This document shows, piece by piece, positions 38,552-47,656 of a stretch of 64,000 nt of DNA. The notes below the pieces were generated by a model. That model was given only the letters and a program-made list of their open reading frames with translations. It was not told where the DNA came from and ran no database searches. A program made the translations under genes and the position numbers. The stretch is from Bifidobacterium miconisargentati (GTDB taxonomy: Bacteria; Actinomycetota; Actinomycetes; Actinomycetales; Bifidobacteriaceae). Every line of letters begins with the position of its first letter. Positions within the stretch are counted from its first letter, which is position 1. The stretch is from contig NZ_JAHBBJ010000008.1 in NCBI RefSeq assembly GCF_019331675.1, positions 81,273-145,272 on the forward strand, written 5' to 3'.

Positions 38552-39897
38552 TCGTTTGCCTGCCTGTTCTTCTTCCTGGCGTACAACCATGCGATTTTCC
38601 GTTCGTTCGGGTAACTCAGCACGTCGTCCAAATCGTCGAACCGCACCCAGATGGCGTCCTCCGCCTCATGATCCGGATCGCCCTCCACGGTCAGTTCGCC
38701 GCCGGTCTGACGCAAGGCGAAATGATGCACCAGTTTGTGCACACGCTGCGTGGTGCCGGTGAACCAGTAATCGATGGTGGCGATGGAGTCGATGACCTCG
38801 CCCAGGATGCCGGTCTCCTCGTGCACCTCGCGCACGGCGGTCTGCTGCGGGGTCTCACCCTTTTCGATATGGCCCTTGGGCAGACACCATTCGAGATGCC
38901 CGGACCGGGAGTGACGGGCGATGATGGCCACACGGTTCTGGTCGTCGAAGATCAGTCCGCCGGCCGAATATTCGCGCACCACTGGCAATTCCTGAGCATC
39001 CAGGGACGCGAACGTGGTGGGGCCGTCGGAGGTGCGGCGCTGCGGCATCATGGCCGGTGTGGGGCCGCTGGGAACCGAAGGCTGGGCCGGAGCGGGGACC
39101 GCGGTCCCCGTGCCTTGCGAGGCGCCGGCCAATCGTGCGGCCGCTGCCGCAGCGGCGATGCGTGCCGCCGGATTGGTGCCTTTGCGATTGCCTCTGCGGC
39201 CGCCGTTCTGCCCGTTGTTATGGCCGTTCTGTCCGGGGTGAGAGCCGCGCGTGTTCTGCCCGCGCCGGCCGAACACGCTGGCCGGTGTAGGGCCGCTGGG
39301 TTCGGCCTGTTCCGCTGCCGCGGGGGCCTGCGATTCAGGCAATTCCGGTGATTCGGGCGGCACCGGCAGTCCAGCGGCGGCAATCGGGTTCTCGACGGAA
39401 TCGGACACGACCACGGCCGAATCGGCGGCATGCGGGGCCACGATGGCCTCGGCGCCGGCCTCCGCCACGATGCCGTCGGACTGGCCGGCGATGGTGCCGT
39501 TGGCGGTGGCGATGGTCACCATCGCACGCATGCCGAACACGGTCGCCGGCGTGGGCATCACCGGGGCCTGCGGGCGTGGCGACGCCGCTGCGGGGGAGCT
39601 GTCCACAAATGAATCGGAAGATGACCGCGATGCGGACGGCCTGTCGTTTCGGGCGTCCGAGCGGACGGCGGAAACGGGAGCCGCGGCCGCCGGAGCATCG
39701 GCGTCATCCGATTCGGCGCTGGACGATTGCGCGGCGGAAGCCGGGGCGCCATCGTGTGCATCGGCGGCGGAATCGGCGGAATGACGCGGAGTTTCGGACG
39801 TATACAGCAGCTGGTCTTGGGTACGGTTGTCCGCCGAATCTGGTGTTTGCCGCAGCATGCGGGCAAGGTCGGCGGGCGTAATCATATTCTCCACCAT
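38548..39897 (-). CDS. NUDIX hydrolase with a long disordered N-terminal region
   Basis: The protein has 449 residues if started at the ATG at 39897 (MVENMITPADLARMLRQ); an ATG at 39885 with GGTGGAG upstream is an alternative. Residues 1-310 are Ala/Ser/Pro/Gly-rich and probably disordered, with two similar SGPTPASVFGRRG and SGPTPAMMPQRR blocks and an Asn/Gly-rich stretch. The NUDIX domain covers about residues 315-440 with the box GHIEKGETPQQTAVREVHEETGILGEV. It resembles MutT4, whose gene lies in the same place in mycobacteria, but no substrate can be read off. Its stop codon overlaps the start of the downstream envelope gene (GTGA). It is divergent from cca. Confidence 0.88.
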   Translation of the reverse strand: MVENMITPADLARMLRQTPDSADNRTQDQLLYTSETPRHSADSAADAHDGAPASAAQSSSAESDDADAPAAAAPVSAVRSDARNDRPSASRSSSDSFVDSSPAAASPRPQAPVMPTPATVFGMRAMVTIATANGTIAGQSDGIVAEAGAEAIVAPHAADSAVVVSDSVENPIAAAGLPVPPESPELPESQAPAAAEQAEPSGPTPASVFGRRGQNTRGSHPGQNGHNNGQNGGRRGNRKGTNPAARIAAAAAAARLAGASQGTGTAVPAPAQPSVPSGPTPAMMPQRRTSDGPTTFASLDAQELPVVREYSAGGLIFDDQNRVAIIARHSRSGHLEWCLPKGHIEKGETPQQTAVREVHEETGILGEVIDSIATIDYWFTGTTQRVHKLVHHFALRQTGGELTVEGDPDHEAEDAIWVRFDDLDDVLSYPNERKIAWLYARKKNRQANE

Positions 39898-39972
39898 ACT
39901 CAACCCCGTGTGCAGGTGGGGTAACGGTATGCTGGTAGGGCAGAAAAAACGTGATATGCGGGAGAGTGCCCA

Positions 39973-41391
39973 TTGGATTTCGAAGTGTGGCCCGAAGCCA
40001 TCGAACTTGGTCGAATGTTCGCCGAGCAAGGCTATGAGCTGGCGTTGGTCGGCGGACCGGTCAGGGACCTGCTGCTGCACCGGCCCAGCCACGACCTCGA
40101 CTTCTGCTCGTCTGCCCGGCCCGAACAGTTCGAGCCGATCCTGCGCCGCTGGGGGCACGACGGCTTCTGGGACATGGGCCGCAAGTTCGGCACGTTGGGT
40201 GCCATGCGTCGCCGCCCGGACGGCACCGAAGTCAAGGTGGAGGTGACCACCTACCGTTCGGACACCTATGATCCCGACTCCCGCAAGCCGGAGGTCAACT
40301 ACGGTGACACGCTTGAAGGCGACCTCTCCCGTCGTGATTTCACGGTGAACGCGATGGCGCTGCGTGTGCCGGAACTGGAGTTCGTGGATCCGTTCGGCGG
40401 TGCGAGCGACCTCGCCAAGGGCGTGCTGCGTACGCCGGTGGATCCGCGTCAGTCCTTCGATGACGATCCGCTGCGTATGATGCGCGCCGTGCGGTTCGTG
40501 GCCCAGCTCGGTTTCCATATCGCGCCGGACGCGGCCGAGGCCATCACCTCCATGCGCGACCGCATCGAGATCGTCTCCGCCGAGCGCGTGCGCGACGAAC
40601 TGACCAAGCTGCTGCTGTCCGACCGGCCGCGCGCCGGCCTTGAAGCGCTGGTGGAATCCGGCCTCGCGGACATCGTCTTCCCCGAGATTCCGGCCCTGCA
40701 GCTGCAGATCGATGAGCACCACCGTCACAAGGATGTGTTCGAGCACACAATGATCGTGCTGGAGCGCGCGATCGCGCTGGAAACCGGCCCGGACGGCCCG
40801 GTGCCGGCCCCCGACCTGACGCTACGTCTGGCGGCCGTGATGCACGACATCGGCAAGCCGAAGACCCGCCGGTTCGAGCCGGGCGGCAAGGTGAGCTTCC
40901 ACCATCACGACGCGGTGGGCGCCAAGATGACCCGCAAGCGTCTGAAGGCGCTGCGATTCGACCATCACATCGTGGAGGACGTGTCCGAACTGGTGAACAT
41001 GCACCTGCGCTTCCACGGATATGTGGACGAGCCGTGGACCGATTCGGCCGTGCGCCGCTACGTCAAGGACTCCGGCCACCTGTACGAGCGCCTCAACCGC
41101 CTCACCCGCGCGGACGCCACCACGCAGAACAAGCGCAAGGCGCAGATCTTCTCCGACGCGATGGACGAGATGGAGGAGCGCGTGCGCGCGTTGAAGGAGA
41201 AGGAGGACTTCGACGCGATCCGCCCGGATGTGGACGGCAACGAGATCATGGAGCTGCTGGGACTGGAACCCGGCCCCATGGTGGGCAAGGCCTACAAGCA
41301 CATGCTCGACTATCGTCTCGATAACGGCCCGGTGGAACACGACGTCGCCGTGGCCGAACTGAAGCGCTGGTACGCCGAGGTGACGCAATAA
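39973..41391 (+). CDS. cca: CCA tRNA nucleotidyltransferase
   Basis: The protein has 472 residues. The TTG start at 39973 follows GGGAGAG at fair spacing. The class II nucleotidyltransferase head has GGPVRDLLLHRPSHDLDFCSS (the GGxVRD and DLD motifs), the RRDFTVNAMAL motif, and DDPLRMMRAVRFVAQLGF. An HD domain follows (HVFEHTMIVLE region at about residue 255, MHDIGKPKTR, HHHDAVGAKM), so it may also carry phosphodiesterase or phosphatase activity. It adds or repairs the 3' CCA of tRNAs; pcnA is the mycobacterial name. It is divergent from the NUDIX gene and followed by a strong palindromic element. Confidence 0.93.
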   Translation: MDFEVWPEAIELGRMFAEQGYELALVGGPVRDLLLHRPSHDLDFCSSARPEQFEPILRRWGHDGFWDMGRKFGTLGAMRRRPDGTEVKVEVTTYRSDTYDPDSRKPEVNYGDTLEGDLSRRDFTVNAMALRVPELEFVDPFGGASDLAKGVLRTPVDPRQSFDDDPLRMMRAVRFVAQLGFHIAPDAAEAITSMRDRIEIVSAERVRDELTKLLLSDRPRAGLEALVESGLADIVFPEIPALQLQIDEHHRHKDVFEHTMIVLERAIALETGPDGPVPAPDLTLRLAAVMHDIGKPKTRRFEPGGKVSFHHHDAVGAKMTRKRLKALRFDHHIVEDVSELVNMHLRFHGYVDEPWTDSAVRRYVKDSGHLYERLNRLTRADATTQNKRKAQIFSDAMDEMEERVRALKEKEDFDAIRPDVDGNEIMELLGLEPGPMVGKAYKHMLDYRLDNGPVEHDVAVAELKRWYAEVTQ

Positions 41392-41396
41392 AAAGA

Positions 41397-41623
41397 GGAA
41401 TCGGCCTTTGGCCGATAGAGTATTCCGCAAGCTTATGCTTGCGGTTCTTCTCTCCTTTCGTCATCGCTTCGCGATGCCACCTCCCTCGTCAGAGGGAGGC
41501 AAGGTGTATACGTGTAGGTTCTCGGCCCCCTCTGACGAGGGGGCTCCCGGCGAAGCCGGGTGGGGGAGAGAAGAGAAGTGGTCATAAGACCGCGGAATAC
41601 TCTATCGGCCAAAGGCCGATTCC
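41397..41623. repeat. Palindromic element with 32-bp perfect terminal inverted repeats
   Basis: Arms 41397-41500 and 41524-41623 surround a 23-base centre. Their outer 32 bases (41397-41428 and 41592-41623) are perfect inverted repeats that start GGAATCGGCCTTTGGCCGAT and continue to CCGC. Inward there are a second small hairpin, a CTCTCC tract, a GCGAAGCC-type hairpin, and CTCCCTCGTCAGAGGGAG. The element sits exactly between the convergent cca and LytR_C genes. The layout matches 12208-12443, and the ends include the CGATAGAGT sequence also seen in the arm at 31460-31562. Confidence 0.9.
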
Positions 41624-41643
41624 GTTACTTACTGCTATTTTAT

Positions 41644-42315
41644 TTACTGCTGCTGGGTCTGCTGGGCCGTGTAGGCGGTGTGATCGGTGTCGGCCGGCAG
41701 GTTGGTCATCTTGTCGGCGGCCTTGCAGCCTTCGATGCTGGTGATTTCCTTGCCTTCCTGCGGTGAGGCGTTCGTATCCTGCAGGTCGGTGAAGGTGGCG
41801 CCGAGCACCACGTCGATGAGCTGGTCCTCACGGGCCGTCATGATCATCGTGGCATCGGTGAAGTTGCCGGCCAGCGTGTACGCCTCGTTCACGGCGTTCT
41901 TGCCGAAGTAGATGGTGGTGCGTTCCACGTCCGTCTTGGCCACCATCACCTTGCCCTTCTTGACCTGGTAGTTGCCGATGAACTGCACGCTGAAGCCGCG
42001 CTTGGTCAGCGCGTTGCCCACGGCCGAGGCGAATCCGAGATGACCGGTGCCGTTGAGCACCTGGATACCCACGGAGCCGTTGGCCACGTACTTGGCCTTG
42101 CCGTCCTTGCCCTTGACTGCGCAAGGGGCGGCGTTGCCGTAATTCGGCTCGGTGGTGGGCGTCACGTACGCGCCCAGTCCGAACACATGGAAGTTGAACA
42201 GCAGCGAGACGACCATGATGACCGCCAGCGCCGCGCCGGTGATGGAGAATACGACGGTCTGACGGTGGCGTACATACGCCTTGCGAGCCTCACGTTCGTC
42301 TACCTGTTGCGTCAT
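41644..42315 (-). CDS. LytR_C domain membrane protein
   Basis: The protein has 223 residues. A basic cytoplasmic start (EREARKAYVRHRQ) is followed by one membrane helix at about residues 24-46 and an extracellular part. Residues 80-180 carry the LytR_C fold: VGIQVLNGTGHLGFASAVGNALTKRGFSVQFIGN, typical of the C-terminal domain of LytR-CpsA-Psr proteins. The catalytic LCP domain is absent, so a ligase function is not expected; a helper role in the envelope is possible. It is followed by ispE and rsmA upstream in the same direction; the 45-base gap to ispE suggests an operon. Confidence 0.85.
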   Translation of the reverse strand: MTQQVDEREARKAYVRHRQTVVFSITGAALAVIMVVSLLFNFHVFGLGAYVTPTTEPNYGNAAPCAVKGKDGKAKYVANGSVGIQVLNGTGHLGFASAVGNALTKRGFSVQFIGNYQVKKGKVMVAKTDVERTTIYFGKNAVNEAYTLAGNFTDATMIMTAREDQLIDVVLGATFTDLQDTNASPQEGKEITSIEGCKAADKMTNLPADTDHTAYTAQQTQQQ

Positions 42316-42360
42316 CGTTCGACTTCCTTCTGGGTCCTATGGCTTGTTGCTACCTTAGCG

Positions 42361-43341
42361 TCACTGGCTGACGCGCACGAGCGGTTTGGCTGGTGCCTTG
42401 GCGCGGATGATGCGGTCCACCAGACCGTCCGCACGCCAGGCGTCGATCACGCGCTGCGCGGCCGCCCCGCCATCCACGAACGCCACCACCGACGGGCCCG
42501 ATCCGGACACGAACGCATGCCGTGCGCCCGCCTGCGCCGCGGCGTCGACCGCCCGGCCACTGCGTGGATGCAGATTGATCGCGGCGGCCTGGAGATGATT
42601 CCGGTCGCCCTCGCCGGCGCCCACCGCATCGAACGTGCGGTACACCTCGGGCGTGCTCAGCTGCGACTGATAGGCGCCCACCAGCACATCCCCGGCAAAG
42701 CCTTGGGCCGCAAGCTCGCGCCCCCGCGGGCTGTCCGGCGTGATGTCCTCGATGCGTTCGCCGTATCCGGTGCCGTGAGCGAATCCGCCGGCCACGCAGA
42801 ACGGCATATCCGCGCCCAACGTGGCGGCGATCGCACGCAGCCGGTCGACGGGCCAATCGAGATCCCACAGTCGGTTGACGGCCAGCAGCGTGGCCGCGGC
42901 ATCCGCCGAACCGCCGCCGAGACCGGCCCCCACGGGAATGCGCTTGGTGATGGTCAACGCCACATCCGGATCCCGTCCGGCGGCCTCGGCCATGGCGAAC
43001 AGGGCCAAGACCGCGTGATTGCGGCGCATATCACTGCTGGATGCGGCCAGATCGCCCAGATGCGTGCCCTCGATGTCCAGCGAGAATCCCGCGCCCGGAT
43101 ACTTGGCGGTGGCGGTCACCGTGTCGTACACGCCCACCGCGCAGTACACGGTGTCCAGGGCATGCCTGCCGCCCCACTCGTCATGCGTGGGCCCCACTTC
43201 AAGCGTGAGGTTCGTCTTGGCCGGGCAATCGACGCTCACCGTCATCGCGCCGGCCGGAGTCTGCGCCAGTTCGTCCTTGGTGAGATGCTGTGCCGCGCGA
43301 TGCTGCGTCGCACGCGGACGGGTCAGTACCGGGCTCATCAT
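42361..43341 (-). CDS. ispE: 4-diphosphocytidyl-2-C-methyl-D-erythritol kinase
   Basis: The protein has 326 residues. The first ~35 are extra and Ala/Arg-rich. The GHMP-kinase motifs are AKTNLTLEVGP (active-site Lys) and the ATP-binding PVGAGLGGGSADAAATLLAV, followed by GADMPFCVAGG and the C-terminal AFVSGSGPSVVAFVD. It phosphorylates CDP-methylerythritol in the MEP isoprenoid pathway. Its start overlaps the stop codon of rsmA by four bases, a pairing (rsmA-ispE) also found in other actinobacteria. Confidence 0.94.
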   Translation of the reverse strand: MMSPVLTRPRATQHRAAQHLTKDELAQTPAGAMTVSVDCPAKTNLTLEVGPTHDEWGGRHALDTVYCAVGVYDTVTATAKYPGAGFSLDIEGTHLGDLAASSSDMRRNHAVLALFAMAEAAGRDPDVALTITKRIPVGAGLGGGSADAAATLLAVNRLWDLDWPVDRLRAIAATLGADMPFCVAGGFAHGTGYGERIEDITPDSPRGRELAAQGFAGDVLVGAYQSQLSTPEVYRTFDAVGAGEGDRNHLQAAAINLHPRSGRAVDAAAQAGARHAFVSGSGPSVVAFVDGGAAAQRVIDAWRADGLVDRIIRAKAPAKPLVRVSQ

Positions 43342-44300
43342 GCCGCCCCGCCCTGCGTCGCCTGGGATCGGCCGTTGTACTGGTCCAGCGCCTTGGCCAA
43401 TGCGGCGAACTCGTCGATGGTCAGGGTCTCGCCGCGCCGCGTGGCGTCGATGCCGGCGGCCTCGAACACCTCGGCGGGCACCATATGCTTCAATGCGGCG
43501 TGCAGCGTCTTGCGGCGCTGGCCGAACGCGGCATCGATGAGCTGGAACGTGAGCTCGCGCGGGGCCGCATCCGGACCGGTACCGGGGGCCGAGGCATCGT
43601 CCGCGGCATAACGGGTGAACTTCACCAGCGCGGAATCCACGTTCGGGGCCGGCCAGAACACGTTGCGGCCGATCGTGCCCACGCGCTCGGCGGTGCCGTA
43701 CCAGGCGAGCTTCACGCTCGGCGTGCCGTAGATCTTGGAGCCGGGTTTGGCGGACAGGCGGTCGGCCACCTCCTTCTGCACCATCACCAGGAACGAGCCG
43801 AGGTTATCGAACCGCTCCAGCAGGGTGAGCAGAATCGGCGTGGCCACGTTGTACGGCAGGTTGGCCACCAGCGTGAACGATTGGTCATCGTTGAAATCCG
43901 GCACGTTCTCGGGCGTCACGGTCAGGGCGTCCCGGTTGACCACGGCCAGACGACCGGAAGCCTCGGGCATGAACTCGGCCACGGTGTCCGGCAGGCGTTC
44001 GGCCAGCGGCGGGTCGATCTCCACCGCGGTCATCGAAGCGCCGGTTTCCAGGATCGCCAAGGTCAGCGAGCCGAGGCCAGGACCCACCTCCATGACGTGA
44101 TCATTGGCGGTCACGCCCGCCTCGCGGACGATGCGACGGACCGTGCCCGGGTCGATCACGAAGTTCTGCCCGAACTTCTTGGTGGGGCTCACGCCGGCTT
44201 CGGCCGCGATGCGGCGGATGTCGGCCGCGCCCAACAGGTGCCCGGCCGGCTGGTTGCCGGCGTCCTGTCCGGTCTGCGCGGTGGTGGTTTCGTTGTTCAT
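43338..44300 (-). CDS. rsmA: 16S rRNA dimethyladenosine transferase RsmA/KsgA
   Basis: The protein has 320 residues. The SAM-binding site is HVMEVGPGLGSLTLAILETGASMTAVEID, and the catalytic motif is LVANLPYNVATPIL (NLPY). KKFGQNFVIDPGTVRRIV is the family N-terminus, and the C-terminal domain ends near GETLTIDEFAALAKALDQY. It dimethylates two adjacent adenosines near the 3' end of 16S rRNA, a step in small-subunit maturation. The gene lies between the Rpf-like gene and ispE, matching the rpfB-ksgA-ispE order of mycobacteria. Confidence 0.96.
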   Translation of the reverse strand: MNNETTTAQTGQDAGNQPAGHLLGAADIRRIAAEAGVSPTKKFGQNFVIDPGTVRRIVREAGVTANDHVMEVGPGLGSLTLAILETGASMTAVEIDPPLAERLPDTVAEFMPEASGRLAVVNRDALTVTPENVPDFNDDQSFTLVANLPYNVATPILLTLLERFDNLGSFLVMVQKEVADRLSAKPGSKIYGTPSVKLAWYGTAERVGTIGRNVFWPAPNVDSALVKFTRYAADDASAPGTGPDAAPRELTFQLIDAAFGQRRKTLHAALKHMVPAEVFEAAGIDATRRGETLTIDEFAALAKALDQYNGRSQATQGGAA

Positions 44301-44405
44301 ACGCTGTCCCTTATGCCTTGGTGGTTGCCGTGGTGTTCCGGCGATGCTGTGTTGTGGTTGCGCCCGATGCGATTGGTCGTCGCCGTTTCGGTTATCGTCC
44401 GGCGG

Positions 44406-45965
44406 TCAGTACCAGCCGACGTCTTCGGAATGCTGCCAGGCCACCGACGGGCTGCCGTACCGCTCGGCGATGTACGCCAGTCCCCAGTCGATCTGCACGG
44501 CGGCGTCGTCACGGTAGTTGGCGCCGAACGTGGCCATCTTGTCGGCCGGCAGGGCCTGCGGGATGCCGTACGCGCCGGAGGAGGCGTTCTCGGCGTACCA
44601 CAGCCAGCTTGACTCGCGCGTCCACAGCTTGACCAGGCAATCCCATTCGTTGCCGGTCCAGCCGCGCTGGGCCGCCGCTCCTGCCGCATAGGCCTGGGCT
44701 TGCGCCGGGGTCGGATGCCAGAGTCGGCCGGAGGAGGAGCCGTTGTCCGGGGAGGGCGTGGGCGTCGGATCGGGGGTGGTGTTGCCTCCGCTGTTGCCCG
44801 AATCGTCGTCGGCGCTGCCGTTGTTGTCGGAACCGGAATCGTTGCTGGTGCCGCCGTTATTGGCGTTACCGTTGTTATCGGTGCCGTTATTGTCCGTATT
44901 GCTACCGGAATTGTCTCCGGTGCCGTTGCCTCCGCCGGTGTTGCCGTTTCCGTTACCGGAGCTGTTTCCGTTGTCGGCGTTGCCGCCGTTGTCGGTGGAG
45001 CCGCTGCCCTCGCTGCCGGAACCGGAATCGCCGGACGTCGAGTCGTTTGCGGAACCGTTCGCGGACGAACTGCCGCTGCCGTTGGTCGTGCTGGAATCGT
45101 TCTTGTTGACGGTGGCGGACGGGCCCACGGCGATGATCTGGTCGACGGCCATCTTGGTCACGGTTTCGGACTTCAGCGTCTCCGATTCGGCCTCGCCGTC
45201 CACGTACGTGACGTCGTACACCTGCGTCTTCTCGCCGTTGACGCCCTGCTGGCGCACTTCCGTCTGTCCGGCGGCCAGCGAATTATCCACGATCGTGCGG
45301 GTGGAGAACGGAATCGTCACGGTGCGCGTCTCCTCGCCATGGGTCACGCGGCGCACGCGCAGGATGGTCTTGTCGCCGTCCTTCTCGACGCTGACGCGAT
45401 CCTCCTTGCCCAGCACGATGCCCTTGGAATCGAGGATGGATGCGGCCGGGAGCTTGCCGTTCGGGGCCACCGAGCTTTTGCCGTCCGCGATGACGGTGAC
45501 CGGGCCCTTCCTGTTGATTACCAGTCCGCCGGTGAGCTGGTTGTATACGTTGTCGATGTCCACCGTAATCTTGGTGGCGTTGGTCTCGTTCTCCTCGAAG
45601 AAGCCCAGCAGCTGTTCGGCGCTGGTGGCCACGGTCCAGAACGGCACGGAGACGCCATCGATGTTGATGGTGGTCTGGTAGGCGGAACGCACGGTGACCA
45701 CGGCATGGTCGGCGAGCGTATTGCCCGAGGAGGTCTGCACGATGTCGTGGGTTTTGACGTCGATGCCCTGCTCCTGCAACAGACGGGTGGCGGTCATGGC
45801 GTAGGTGGTGACCTGCGTGGTCTCGCCGTTGACGTTCAAGGCCACGGATTTGCGGGCGGTGAAGGCGAACGTGCCGCCCATGGCCAGACTGAGCGATAGA
45901 ACGCTGGCGATCACGCGGATGCGACGCAGTGCAACAAACCGCTGCGGGGTCCAACGCCGTGCCAT
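44406..45965 (-). CDS. Rpf-like cell-wall protein (DUF348, G5 and transglycosylase-like domains)
   Basis: The protein has 519 residues. A short basic start and a hydrophobic segment (VIASVLSLSLAMGGTFAFTA) form a signal or membrane anchor. Residues 38-160 hold DUF348-type repeats (KSVALNVNGETTQVTTYAMTATRLLQEQGI), residues 200-270 a G5 domain (VSVEKDGDKTILRVRRVTHGEETRTVTIPFSTRTI). A long Ser/Asn/Gly/Asp-rich linker (about 280-400) leads to a C-terminal lysozyme-like domain of the SLT/Rpf type (NEWDCLVKLWTRESSWLWYAENASSGAYGIPQALP) whose catalytic Glu is in TRESSW. The layout is that of RpfB, which cleaves peptidoglycan and promotes growth resumption. It lies upstream of rsmA and ispE, as in mycobacteria. 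Confidence 0.9.
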   Translation of the reverse strand: MARRWTPQRFVALRRIRVIASVLSLSLAMGGTFAFTARKSVALNVNGETTQVTTYAMTATRLLQEQGIDVKTHDIVQTSSGNTLADHAVVTVRSAYQTTINIDGVSVPFWTVATSAEQLLGFFEENETNATKITVDIDNVYNQLTGGLVINRKGPVTVIADGKSSVAPNGKLPAASILDSKGIVLGKEDRVSVEKDGDKTILRVRRVTHGEETRTVTIPFSTRTIVDNSLAAGQTEVRQQGVNGEKTQVYDVTYVDGEAESETLKSETVTKMAVDQIIAVGPSATVNKNDSSTTNGSGSSSANGSANDSTSGDSGSGSEGSGSTDNGGNADNGNSSGNGNGNTGGGNGTGDNSGSNTDNNGTDNNGNANNGGTSNDSGSDNNGSADDDSGNSGGNTTPDPTPTPSPDNGSSSGRLWHPTPAQAQAYAAGAAAQRGWTGNEWDCLVKLWTRESSWLWYAENASSGAYGIPQALPADKMATFGANYRDDAAVQIDWGLAYIAERYGSPSVAWQHSEDVGWY

Positions 45966-46085
45966 GGTTCCCTTTCCGTTGTACGAAGACTTACGCCCAC
46001 CATCGTAATGGTTGCCCCGGCCGCGCCGCCCGTTGCGCTCCTCACCGTCACCATTCCTGCCCGGTTGCGCAGAAAAAGAAGAAAG

Positions 46086-46118
46086 GGGGGCGGGAGAGAA
46101 GGGGATGTTCCCGCCCCC
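46086..46118 (-). terminator. GC-rich hairpin in the Rpf-tRNA gap
   Basis: GGGGGCGGGA (46086-46095) and TCCCGCCCCC (46109-46118) form a 10-bp stem; on the minus strand a pyrimidine-rich T tract follows. It probably ends the tRNA-Thr transcript. A weaker hairpin (TCCAGGA/TCCTGGA near 46160-46195) lies between it and the tRNA. The rest of 45966-46271 holds nothing recognised. Confidence 0.6.
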
Positions 46119-46271
46119 TTGAAGGCGCGGAGCTGGTTGGGGGACGCTCCGCCCTTAAGTCCAGGAAGCCCATAGTTGGGGGAAGGCTCCTGGATTACTT
46201 ACCCAAGGCAAGAATTCAGTGCGCCGGAAAAACCGCGCATATCCATGATACGCTTTTTTCCCACGCGACGA

Positions 46272-46344
46272 GCCTCTTGTCGGGATCGAACCGACGACCT
46301 GCCGCTTACAAGGCGGCCGCTCTGGCCATCTGAGCTAAAGAGGC
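46272..46344 (-). tRNA. tRNA-Thr (anticodon TGT)
   Basis: Read on the minus strand, the gene starts GCCTCTTTAGCTCAGATGGC and folds as a cloverleaf: acceptor arm GCCTCTT with AAGAGGC, anticodon loop CTTGTAA (anticodon TGT at 46308-46310), and a TTCGATC T-arm. CCA is not encoded, consistent with the cca gene in this window. The length is 73 nt. Confidence 0.96.
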
Positions 46345-46466
46345 GTGTTACCGAACATCAATCGTTCGGAACAAATGAATAGCATACCAGCAGTCCCCGA
46401 ATGCGCGGCCGCTGTGTCGCCTGTCACCTCGGTTTCATGTCGATCTTGGTTGAACAGAGAGCAAAA

Positions 46467-46499
46467 AAGGGAAGCCGCGGACGAACCGCGACTTCCCTT
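46467..46499 (-). terminator. Terminator of the DsbA-like gene
   Basis: Arms 46467-46480 (AAGGGAAGCCGCGG) and 46486-46499 pair in 13 of 14 positions (the other is a G-U pair on the minus strand), and six T follow on that strand. It lies 41 bases past the stop codon. Confidence 0.88.
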
Positions 46500-46540
46500 A
46501 CGTATGCCCCCGTTGCCCCGCACGGGGATCGGGCCGATTA

Positions 46541-47509
46541 TCAGGCCGTGATGTCGATGGGCTTCTTGCTGGAGCCGATCGAGGGCATCTTGCCTTCCAC
46601 GCCCACCTGATCGGAGTCCAGTCCGATGGCCTTGAGGAAGCCGTCCTTCAGGTCGAGACCGGCCAGGGAGACGTTGTTGAGGGCCCAGTACTCGCCGTTG
46701 ATGGTGAGCGTGGGGGAGGAGAAGCTGCCGGACGAGGAGAAGAGCTCCGGGCGCTGGATCGTGTAGTTGTTCGAGGCGGTGAGCCAGTCCACATACTCGT
46801 TCTTGCCGCTGAACGCCGCGGCCGCCACGTCCTTGCTGACCCCGGCCTTGACGGCCTGCTCCTCAAGCTTGCTGTTGTCCACCGGCACGTAGTTGGTCAG
46901 CTCGCCGGGCTGAAAGTCCTCGGCGTAGATGTTGGACAGGTAGTTCATGAGGTGGTTCGGGTCGCTGTCATGCTCGGCGATGTAAATGGCGCCGTTGAAG
47001 GCACGGTTGGAGTAGTTGTCCGAGCTCTTGTTGTCCTGGAAGTTCAGGAAATGCAGCTCCAGATTGAGCTGGCCCGCGTCCATGAGCTTGACGAGCGTGG
47101 GGTCGAGCTGCCGGTTCACGGCCGCGCAGCCCGGGCACAACGGCTCCATATAAATACCCACGGTAGGGGCGCCGTCCACGGACTTGCCGTAGCCCTTGCT
47201 GGAGATGGTGAAGCCGGCCTTGTCGTCGGCGTTGGCGGGCTTGGTCTTCACGGACTGCAGCGTCTTGTAGGCCTCGTTCACATCCGAGGCGGTGGTCTGG
47301 CTGCTGCTGCTGGAATGCGTGGCCTTGTACACCGCGAATCCGCCGATGGCCACCAGCACCACGATGATGGCCACCACGATGCATCCGATGATGGTCTGCT
47401 GCTTGCGCTCCTTGGCCGCACGTTCGGCCTGGGCCTTCTGGGCCGCCTCCTCTGCCGCACGGCGCTCGGCGCGCGTGACGCGCTTGGCCTGACGCTTTGG
47501 ATCTGCCAT
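46541..47509 (-). CDS. DsbA family thiol-disulfide protein, membrane anchored
   Basis: The protein has 322 residues. The first 38 are charged and Ala/Arg/Lys-rich; a single helix follows at about 39-61 (TIIGCIVVAIIVVLVAIGGFAV), leaving the rest outside the membrane. The thioredoxin-fold DsbA domain contains the active-site CPGC at residues 125-128 in YMEPLCPGCAAVNRQLDP. The C-terminal part has SSPTLTINGEYWAL, with the cis-Pro-like Pro expected after a Thr or Ser. It could oxidise or reduce secreted-protein thiols. It is monocistronic with its own terminator, and no DsbB or VKOR gene is adjacent. Confidence 0.88.
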   Translation of the reverse strand: MADPKRQAKRVTRAERRAAEEAAQKAQAERAAKERKQQTIIGCIVVAIIVVLVAIGGFAVYKATHSSSSSQTTASDVNEAYKTLQSVKTKPANADDKAGFTISSKGYGKSVDGAPTVGIYMEPLCPGCAAVNRQLDPTLVKLMDAGQLNLELHFLNFQDNKSSDNYSNRAFNGAIYIAEHDSDPNHLMNYLSNIYAEDFQPGELTNYVPVDNSKLEEQAVKAGVSKDVAAAAFSGKNEYVDWLTASNNYTIQRPELFSSSGSFSSPTLTINGEYWALNNVSLAGLDLKDGFLKAIGLDSDQVGVEGKMPSIGSSKKPIDITA

Positions 47510-47656
47510 GAATCTCCCCCTGAAAACAGTTCAATGGATGGGCCCCATCATAATGGCCGGGCCTGAGGAAGCGGCCGCGAAGGTCGGCTCTGAGGTGAAT
47601 TCTGCGTAAAAGTGCCGCCCTTGCTGTGCCACTTGAATGGCACAGCTGGCATAGCG

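Noticed and set aside
47623..47646. Terminator for the Ser/Thr kinase gene
   Set aside because: The 9-bp stem has no convincing T-tract on the minus strand, so I mention it only with the gene.
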